A stretch of DNA of 64,000 bases from Tieghemiomyces parasiticus (Eukaryota; Kickxellomycota; Dimargaritomycetes; Dimargaritales; Dimargaritaceae): positions 1-64,000 of the forward strand of contig JANBPT010000031.1 in the NCBI GenBank assembly GCA_027575765.1. Direction: 5' to 3'. Position 1 is the first letter of the stretch. Each line of letters starts with the position of its first letter. Below are positions 56,660 through 64,000 of this stretch, piece by piece. The translations under genes and the position numbers were made by a program. The notes beneath the pieces were generated by a model. It ran no database searches, was not told the DNA's origin, and was given only the letters and a program-made list of their open reading frames with translations.

Positions 56660-57060
56660 GGCCGGTCCCAGTTGTCAGGCGGCTACGACCACCTCCAGTA
56701 CGATGAGCTGCTTACCGCGTAGCGGGCGGTTCATAACCCAGAAGAGCCAAAAGTTGCAGAGGGCTAGATCAGGAGGTCGGCAGGGAGGGACAGGAAGAAG
56801 TACGCCTGTGGTATCAGAAATGTAGGCACTGGTAGCTGTAGCGAGATGCGCTGGTGCATTGCTATGGTAGAGCCACAAGGGGGGGGGGCGTGACGGTCCA
56901 AGCTTCCGCGTGCCTATGCCCACGCCTGGAACATGAGTCTCAACCTACACTCTAGGTAGTGGTCGGCGGAGAACTTGACACCAGGGGGGGGGGCTTGCGA
57001 AAGCGAGCCGGCCACTTGTTGACGGTGGTACAACTAGTGGCAGCCAAGCTTAGCGTGGAA
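56660..57060 (-). mobile_element. Decayed mariner/Tc1-type transposase remnant
   Basis: On the minus strand an open frame at 56675-56923 encodes a stretch that lines up with the C-terminal half of mariner transposases. HSNAPAHLA matches the HDNAPPHxA block, PPCRPPDLALCNFWLF matches PPYSPDLAPSDYxLF, and LRGKQ follows. Upstream, across a run of Gs and a frame change, VKFSADHYLE resembles the tVNAEYYxxxL segment of the same proteins. The first catalytic aspartate of HDNAP is Ser here, and stops and frame breaks separate the two pieces, so it cannot be functional. I see no terminal inverted repeats by eye. It is a remnant with uncertain outer limits. Confidence 0.6.
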
Positions 57061-58557
57061 GTCGGTTCAGATATAATATAGCCTGCCTTGTGGGCCCTTG
57101 GATTTCAAAAATAAGTAAATGAGGGCCCGCGCATCACGATTAATAAATTTTGACAGGTTGGAGAGTGAGGTTTCAGAAGTCGACATAATGATAAGGTAAA
57201 CATGCTGATTGTGAAGTAAGCGATGATCCGACTCTAATATAGCTTATGCCGTTCGATTATTCGCCTTAGACACTCCTAGGCTTCAAACTCGGTATCAATA
57301 TTTGAGGCCTCCCGGCTCAAGACCACAGCCTTCAACAAAGCGCGGCTGTCCAGATGGTATCCCTTTGACTGGACTTTTAACACGGACGACCGCAACTCCG
57401 CGGTTCGGAAGACGACGGCCTTTTGGCTTTGGAGTCGAACTCGATTGGGACTTAGGTCCTTCCCACTACGGAGGAGGAACCAGAACCGTGCCCGTCGACT
57501 ATACCGAACGGGGTGTCATTATCCGCCCGTGTAAATACGTGAAACGGATGATATGTACATTGGTGTATACTCGTTAGGTGTGCAATAAGTTGCCCTTTTC
57601 ACCTCCATCTACTCGCCATTCTACCTTCTGTTGGTCTTCATTTCCTCCGAATCCCGCCTTTGGGCCGTACGTTCCCGTTACAATACCATCGTCGGTGTCC
57701 TTAGTTAGACGCCCCTCACTTGCGTCGTCTCTCTCTCTCGCTCTTGACATTATCTGCTATTTCCCCCTCCCACCTTAGAGAGAGGTCATGTAAAAAACAT
57801 AATGGGTCATTGCTGTATATGAAAATCAAGCCCCTCTCATGTAACCCTGGCCTTCCAATGCAAAGGACTATTCGACAGGGAAATGTCTGCCCTAGTATTA
57901 GCCAGAACTATAAAAGCCGTACGGCGAACTAGGCAGTTTGGGTAGTTATGCCACCGTGTGTTGCGTAAGCTTGTAATCGGAGGTTTGACGGAATAGCGTG
58001 ACCCACGGGTATTCTATGGAATAACAAGACCCATTCCCAGCTCATAGCCAGTCCTGTGGGTGTAGCTACACCATTGCTCTGGGGGGCATCGATTCGCTTC
58101 AAGTCTTTAGGGGGTCTCTGCCGTCGGCGACCGTTTGGCAAGTAGGGTTAACAGATGGGTTTTGTGGGACGGGTTGTGGGGTGCGTTGGACCCGTAGGAC
58201 CCATTGTGGCAAATGGCCTGCCCCCTTCCCCTCCTTTCTAACAGTGCAAGGGCCCTTAACCCGTGCCTATTGTTCGAGGACATGGGCGTCGAACGATGGG
58301 CGGACGTGGGTCGCTCGAGCAAGCTCTAGTTTGTCGGTCCCGATGCGGCCCACACATGCCCCGACAGCTCTCCAAACGGCCTGATTACGCACAGTTGCAG
58401 ACTTACTCGAGCGCATCTACGTCACTTTTTATTTTCATTTTTCCTACCTTTAGCCTCGCGTTCTCCGCCCTTTCCGCCACTTCACTCGTAACGCTACTAC
58501 GGCATCTCCCATTCCCAGTCCTGCATCTTGCCCCTACCACATCGCCATTCACCTAGT
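57061..58557. other. Intergenic next to the mariner remnant, one unexplained coding-like segment
   Basis: About 1.5 kb. The segment 57280-57577 has frames with coding-like codon use but no identified product (see findings). The remainder, including the region directly upstream of 58558, shows no gene; its last part should be the promoter of the membrane protein. Confidence 0.35.
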
Positions 58558-59214
58558 ATGACCACGCCGAGGAAGCGCACCACCGGTACCAATGCCGAGC
58601 TGGCCCCCGATGGCAAATTTGAAGAAATCGACGATATCCCCGACGACGAAAAACTCCGCATCTTGGAACAGACGGGGCTACTCTCGCAGCTACCCCCGTC
58701 AGGCAAGGGCAAGCCCCAGTCAGCGGGGCCCAAGATCATCAATGCCGCCGATTTGCCCACGGAACTCGCCAAGGAGGCCGATGAGGACCCGCTACGCGAC
58801 GCCCCGCCGCTGCTCATGGCCTTGCTCTACAGTCTCCCAGCCGCCTTCATCTTTTTTACCTTTGAGATTCTGGTGCAGCAGCAGTATGGCGTAGAATGGT
58901 CGCTTGTCGAGGCGCTGGTCAAAGCGGTCAAGGCCTATCCGGTGCTCCTGACCTACATTTACCTGACCCAGCGGTACCAGACGCAGACCTGGTTGCAAGT
59001 TGCCCAGTGGGCCGTGTCGACCGCCGCCGGTAGTTACTTTATCCACCTCAACCTCACTGCCCCGGCCATAGGGATCATGCAGCGTTCCCCGGGCCTCATG
59101 ACCATCTGGATTTACGGTATCTTTGTTTCGAGCAATAAGCTGATGGTTGCCAACTTGCTCATTGTCGCCGCCTTGTACCGTTTTGACATTTGGAAAATGT
59201 CACCGGGCCGCTAG
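58558..59214 (+). CDS. Conserved fungal multi-pass membrane protein, function unknown
   Basis: Frame of 218 residues from the ATG at 58558, chosen over the non-ATG extension. The N-terminal 80 residues or so are hydrophilic and charged. The rest has four or five hydrophobic segments at about 84-106, 120-138, 145-165, 177-190 and 196-208. The overall layout, with a soluble N-terminus and a C-terminal membrane block ending RFDIWKMSPGR, resembles uncharacterised fungal proteins of the DUF7719 type, but this match is by eye and not certain. No catalytic motif is visible. The membrane in which it resides is unknown. Confidence 0.7.
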   Translation: MTTPRKRTTGTNAELAPDGKFEEIDDIPDDEKLRILEQTGLLSQLPPSGKGKPQSAGPKIINAADLPTELAKEADEDPLRDAPPLLMALLYSLPAAFIFFTFEILVQQQYGVEWSLVEALVKAVKAYPVLLTYIYLTQRYQTQTWLQVAQWAVSTAAGSYFIHLNLTAPAIGIMQRSPGLMTIWIYGIFVSSNKLMVANLLIVAALYRFDIWKMSPGR

Positions 59215-61420
59215 GCCCTGACGGCGCGGCGGTATTCTGTACTTGTTCAACCTGGCGGCTCTTCGATCCCCTTCCGCACAGCTCTTGTGTGAGGAGGTAC
59301 GTCAGGCAACTCCTTTCTTTCGGTGTCTTGCCTCAGTGACGAGTGCTGCCATATCCCGCGGGACCTATTTTTTATTTCTTCACCCGTTCACTTCCGGTGC
59401 TCTGCTCCTTTCATCTCAACTGTTTTAATTATTTTTCGGCCTAAGTTGGCCTTCCGAATGATTGAACAATGCATCTATCCCCACAATAGCACTGTGCTTT
59501 TGTCCTTCCGTATCTTATATATTGGACCTGTGGAGTTTGGTTCTCAAGTAATACCTCAGCCTGCAGTTCCTTCTCTCTGTGTCCTGGTTTCACACTCCAT
59601 CTAATCCTGTCGGATCAACAGGGGCGTACAGGCATCGTCTCCCATCGATGGGATACTTCAAAATGAAAACAGTTCACTAGGGATATCACTTGGCCCCCTC
59701 TGTATACTTTGGCGATAACCTGTCACCGATGGGTATCTGTGCCAGATCCGCAGGAGCACCTGAGACAGTGGTTAAGGAAACCAGACGGTAGTCGGAAACC
59801 AAGACAAATCAATATTTCCCAATTTGGTCTGCCTCACCATCGCTCCGACAAGTTGACGTATTGCCCCATACGAACAGGCTCCACACTTCCAATTACATCC
59901 CTTCTGGTTAGTCTTGGTAATTCACGCAGCTAAACTTGTCTCCGTCCCCTCCAGTGAACACTCTGACCTTTGCACCCTACTACCCCTTGGTCGCCTGGTT
60001 GGCCATTAACGCGGCATGTTGAATGAAGGCCATAGCGTGGGGTTTGGGCGAGAATGAGATTTTGCACCCTACTCACCTGGCAACCCCAACCCTAACAACC
60101 CATTGTTCGCGGCAGCCGCTCACAGCTCTAGCTCGGATATCGATATAGATATTTATGTATAAAGCATGCTGTGGCCGCTTTTTCCTTCTGGCTCGGCCCT
60201 ATCACAGCAAATTGGATCGTGGTGATTAGTCGTTCCTATTATTCGAGCTGCCTTCACAGGAGCGAATACCGTTGTATCCCTACGGTTACGTGAAGGAAAT
60301 ACGGTATGTGGCGCACCCTAAACTACTGATCCGGTCAGTTGTGGCATCTCCACCTCATCCTCTTCCTTATTAACTCATTCCCATATCCGATATCCCTTTG
60401 TAATGATGCTGACCTTCTTGGTCTGTTGGCCGATGCCTTCTTCTTGACAGATATCTCCGCCTCTATTCTTTTAAGGCTTGCCTTTCATCCATATTATTTA
60501 TTTTAACTGATGCGGCAGCTTGGTAGCTGTCTTCATATTCCGCCTGGACACCAGCCCTGTCTCGCACTGTCGTCCTTTGGGTTCCCTCCTGACCCAAGAG
60601 GTAGCCGCTACGAAGGATGCGAGACTTCCTCCCAGTATACAAGACCCTCGGGGATTGCTACTCAATAAACAGCGTCTATCACATAGCCACACAACCCCCT
60701 CCTAACATGATCCGTTTTTAGCAAGTCTTGGTGCTCCTTGGTCTTCAGTTTGTTGGATATTAGCCTTTAGTTTTCCTCTAAGGTATTCCCCCTACGACAG
60801 TATGCGGTGTACCTTATCACCGCCTGCTCGTCGCAGACTTTCCCAGCGGTGCGCAGGGTGTGTACATGTGTAACGACCGCTTTGGCCCATCGGGGCGCTG
60901 ATTCGAGGACTGGGGATAGGTGTGACCCATCGGTAACCATGCCAGACCCTATCCCTATGGTCACCTCCCTCACCTCTCCCCCGTCGCTTTAGAGTAGATT
61001 CGGCCCTCAGGCCGGGTACGCAAGCGGGTGGGTTTGTTATACAGCCTGCACTCCCTCCCTCACCTTTCTCGTCTCCGGTATCCACGGGGCTCCGTCCTGC
61101 CACTATACACTCGCTAGTGACACCTTCGTGCCGGCCGTTTTTTTTACCGCAAGATTTCACCGCTAAACATACCGACATCACTCTCATATCCGCCCTGTGC
61201 ATGTCACTACAGTGCTAGCATCACCATCGCGGTTCCGGTGTACCCGAATAGCCCGCCTCGCCCCCCCCCCAAATGCCATAAATAGAAGTTTGCCGACTAA
61301 CGTCTCCGCTCTTCATTTCGTTTATTTTTCTTCCCCTTTTTTTGATCAATATTGCGCACCGTAGGTTTTGGGCCGCCTTTGTTGTCAAACCACCGTTGCC
61401 CTGCCTTAACGTAGCCTCTA
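59215..61420. other. Intergenic, no gene recognised (about 2.2 kb)
   Basis: AT-richer sequence with no supported frame. Contains the 3' UTR of the membrane protein gene and, near its end, two TATA boxes of the phosphatase gene region. Confidence 0.4.
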
Positions 61421-61428
61421 TATAAAAG
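61421..61428 (+). promoter_or_regulatory. TATA box (TATAAAAG), distal to the phosphatase gene
   Basis: Consensus TATA about 180-190 bp upstream of the ATG at 61610. Together with the element at 61541 it may give two start sites. Confidence 0.45.
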
Positions 61429-61540
61429 CGCGCTATACTCTGGTATTTTTTCTCCTCGTATATCTCCATTTCCCTGTATAATAGATACGTCCACAGCGGG
61501 ACTGGGCTTTGAAACTTTCCTACCCATACGCATTGGCTCC

Positions 61541-61546
61541 TATAAA
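61541..61546 (+). promoter_or_regulatory. TATA box (TATAAA), proximal to the phosphatase gene
   Basis: TATAAA followed by ACTCTCCCG, about 65 bp upstream of the ATG at 61610. The position is that of a core promoter with a short leader of about 35 nt. Confidence 0.5.
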
Positions 61547-61609
61547 CTCTCCCGTCAGCTTTAAGATATACATTTGGTTCACTCTCCCTTTTCCCCTACC
61601 CTCTAAACC

Positions 61610-63193
61610 ATGCGCACTTTATTTCTAGGCCTACTCGTGGTCCTCTTCAGGGTCGCTCTACCATTATCGATTGGAACGGATCAAGCCAGAAACCTGGTTC
61701 AGGTAGGGTATCCTAGAAGGCACGCCAATACTCGCACACCCTACCTATACCGCGGCAACGATAACCCTTCGGCCAGTCTGGCGTCGCCGACGGTCGACGG
61801 TTATGTCCAGTTAGGCGCCTACGTCGTTTTCCGCCACGGCTCACGGAATCCAAAGGCCAATACAGCGGCCAAGGTCCATCAGACTATTGACCGCTGGCGG
61901 GTATTCCTCAATAATGCCGTCCATCCGGTGACCAAACACCGCCTCCAGTACTACCATAACCGCGCCAATTACCCCGTATCAGCTCGCCACAACCTTCTGA
62001 ACCTCATGGGGGCCTGGGAAATGGCCGGCCTGGCTTCCCGGTACAGAGAGCAGATTCTGTCAAGAGCTGGGGACCGGAACCCTGCCACGGCGCGCCCGCT
62101 TGATGAGGCCAACCTGGCTGACCGGTGGGAGTTCGTCCATAGCGGCACGGACCGTACCGAAGAATCGGCCCAGGTATTCAAGACCGTATTTCTGTACGGC
62201 CCGGGCCGATATTCCGGCACCCTCTCAACACCACCTCTTTCGATCGGTGAAGGTAGCAACGACGACAGTTGCCCACCTTTGAACAATCCCGAATTGCCGT
62301 CTAAAGGGGAAGGCGAAACATTCGACATGCATCTTGAGCGCGGGGAAAGAGGCGAGGTTGATGCGCGAACGGACGCACTGGTCCGTATGTTAAAGCCCTA
62401 CGCAGCCAGCCAGCAATGGATAAACTACGTACTGGCCAAGCCGACGGAGGACTGGCTCGCTGAGCGTCGTGCACCCATCGATACGCTCCTACGTACGTCG
62501 TTCGAACCCATGCTGCGCGAACTGGGTATGGACCCCCTCACGTTCGACGTGACCCGGGACCTGATTCCGCTCTATGATCTCTGCAGTTTCGAGTTAGCAA
62601 CCGCTGGGCCCAGACCAGACTCGTGCCTTCTGTTTAGCGATCGGGACCTGCTCTACCTCGAGTACCGCGACGATCTGGAGAACTACGTGTACTACGGGCC
62701 TGGCTGTTTAGGGCTTGGTCCGTCGGCGTATCCGGCACTTAACCAACATTTGGCCTATCCGCTGCTCGAAGATATCGAAACGGCAATGGCCGAGCTCATC
62801 CGGATCGACCAGCAGGGGTCCGCTTCGACCACGGCGACCAGTATTCCTCAGGGGAAGTTTTATTTTTCGCACGCCCGACTCATTCTACTCCTCGGGACTC
62901 TCCTTGACCTCTATCGGGACGACGAGGTTTTTAACAAGATCATGCCCACGGAAACCGAGATTTTGAATCGTCGGTTCTCCACCTCAGCCCTCGCACCCAT
63001 GGCGGCCAACCTGGGCTTCGAACTCTGGCGCCACCCGTCTTCATCTGACTACTATGTCCGAGTAACTCACAATGAGCGGACCGTGGTGCCGAATTTCCCC
63101 GCCTGTTCTCCAGCCACCGGTCTCTGTCAGTACAGAGCTTTCTTTGATCAAATTCGATCGCTCTACGGCGCAGACAACGATCGCTACTTTTAG
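61610..63193 (+). CDS. Secreted histidine acid phosphatase, MINPP1-like, with altered HAE motif
   Basis: Frame of 527 residues beginning with a signal peptide (MRTLFLGLLVVLF...). The family motif FRHGSRNP is at about 74-81; the histidine is the one phosphorylated during catalysis. Later blocks (WEFVHSGTDRTEESAQVF at about 174-190, DLIPLYDLCSFELA at about 314-330) follow the multiple inositol polyphosphate phosphatase layout. In the C-terminal motif (GKFYFSHARLILLL, His at about 421) the usual HAE reads HAR. The glutamate is the expected proton donor, so its loss could reduce or change activity. The change needs more than one base from GAA/GAG and the codon CGA is clear. Such enzymes release phosphate from inositol phosphates. 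The protein is probably secreted or in the secretory pathway. The substrate here is unknown. Confidence 0.88.
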   Translation: MRTLFLGLLVVLFRVALPLSIGTDQARNLVQVGYPRRHANTRTPYLYRGNDNPSASLASPTVDGYVQLGAYVVFRHGSRNPKANTAAKVHQTIDRWRVFLNNAVHPVTKHRLQYYHNRANYPVSARHNLLNLMGAWEMAGLASRYREQILSRAGDRNPATARPLDEANLADRWEFVHSGTDRTEESAQVFKTVFLYGPGRYSGTLSTPPLSIGEGSNDDSCPPLNNPELPSKGEGETFDMHLERGERGEVDARTDALVRMLKPYAASQQWINYVLAKPTEDWLAERRAPIDTLLRTSFEPMLRELGMDPLTFDVTRDLIPLYDLCSFELATAGPRPDSCLLFSDRDLLYLEYRDDLENYVYYGPGCLGLGPSAYPALNQHLAYPLLEDIETAMAELIRIDQQGSASTTATSIPQGKFYFSHARLILLLGTLLDLYRDDEVFNKIMPTETEILNRRFSTSALAPMAANLGFELWRHPSSSDYYVRVTHNERTVVPNFPACSPATGLCQYRAFFDQIRSLYGADNDRYF

Positions 63194-64000
63194 AAAAGGC
63201 CTTGATTACCGAAGAGCAAAATAAATTATCCGCTAAGACTATCTTCCACTCTTGAACCTATCCATCACATTTTTTTTCTCGATGGCGGCGAGATGTGGCA
63301 TTTGTTTTACCATTCAAAGGCCACCTTTGCTGCTGAGGTCAGAAAAGGAAATCAAGAGTAAAACAGGCGACGATGGGAGCCCAGTTTTAATTTCGGCAAA
63401 TCAATTTTAATGTGATCACGGATCAATGTGCCAGACAAAAACCCCAGAGCGTTGGGGGGGGAGGTGCTAGGTTTCAAGTCAGCCGACCAGTGTCGATTGG
63501 CTTGTTAAGATACCACCGCTTACTATCATCAATAGCTGTCATGCGCAATGATGTAGAACATTAGCGGATTTAACCGTAGACCGAAAGGTGGCATTACCGA
63601 TCGGCCAAGCGAATATAGTCATATTATACGAAACGCTAAGCCGGGATGGTCCTGCGAAGGGACTTCAGCTGGAGCCGCTGGTTAACAGGGGGTGGTCACT
63701 GGGTGTTCTTCGACTGGCCAACTTCCACTTCCGTAACTAGTTAATTCCGTCGAGTCTGCCTGCTTCCGTTTCATTATGACATGGTCATCTAATCCCAAGG
63801 AAACTAAGGCGGACGAGTGGCAATCGCCCCCAAAGTGACCCCTCCAGTTCACTTCGCTCATCTGCGCCCTGATGGCCGGTGTATACGTTTTCCTTGCAGC
63901 CGAGCGCTGTCTACTCTATAAACCTAAGAAGTCCCCCTCCCCGTCATCGTACAGGAGAGGTTCTCCTCACATCTGATATGCCTAGTTTATTGTAATCTCG
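63194..64000. other. 3' flank of the phosphatase gene, no further gene seen
   Basis: 807 bp to the window end. A TATAAA at about 63918 (in CTCTATAAACC) may mark the promoter of a gene beyond the window on the plus strand, but no coding start is visible. Confidence 0.35.

Noticed and set aside
1..64000. CRISPR array, prophage or bacterial operon
   Set aside because: No regularly spaced repeats or bacterial gene order; the window is clearly eukaryotic.

Overview
This window is from a nuclear fungal genome. The genes are GC-rich and split by spliceosomal introns of about 70-230 bp, with GTAAGT-like donors and YAG acceptors. Several promoters carry TATA boxes. The gene set is eukaryotic and fungal in character: a SAGA Ada1/Hfi1 subunit, a GPI-anchored cysteine-rich wall protein, and small secreted proteins. 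The HPRT resembles the animal-type enzyme more than yeast Hpt1, and there is a large KDM3-type JmjC protein. I infer an early-diverging, non-Dikarya fungus, possibly Zoopagomycota; this is inference from gene content only.

Layout, left to right. 0-8.5 kb: the 3' end of CTU2 (+), a small secreted protein (-), a doubtful two-exon small gene (-), a four-TM membrane protein (-), then about 3.4 kb with almost no genes. 8.5-18 kb: a dense housekeeping block with RAD50 (14 exons, +) tail-to-tail with HFI1/ADA1 (-), which is head-to-head with DSK2/ubiquilin (+). 18.3-28.5 kb: a secreted unknown (-), a mitochondrial-type NAD(H) kinase with four exons (+), a GID4/Vid24 degron receptor with a long disordered N-terminus (-), and an NmrA-like NAD(P)-binding protein (-). 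30-38 kb: MTR4 RNA helicase (-) and a KDM3-type JmjC demethylase (-). 39.9-48.3 kb: HPRT (+) and a TLDc/OXR1-type protein (+). 51.6-64 kb: a GPI-anchored Cys-rich protein (+), a Myb/SANT-like (trihelix) DNA-binding protein (+), a decayed mariner-type transposase remnant (-), a conserved multi-pass membrane protein (+), and a secreted histidine-acid phosphatase of the MINPP1 family (+).

The genes form no operon or obvious cluster. They cover DNA repair, chromatin and transcription, nuclear RNA decay, ubiquitin-proteasome targeting, purine salvage, NADP(H) supply and redox defence, plus scattered secreted proteins. Roughly half the window is intergenic, in blocks of 0.3-4.4 kb rich in homopolymer tracts and microsatellites. 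I looked for an undescribed multi-gene system and did not find a convincing one. The points most worth checking are a MINPP1-like phosphatase whose HAE motif reads HAR, the animal-type HPRT, the mariner remnant with an unexplained coding-like segment beside it, and a few coding-like frames without a recognised product.
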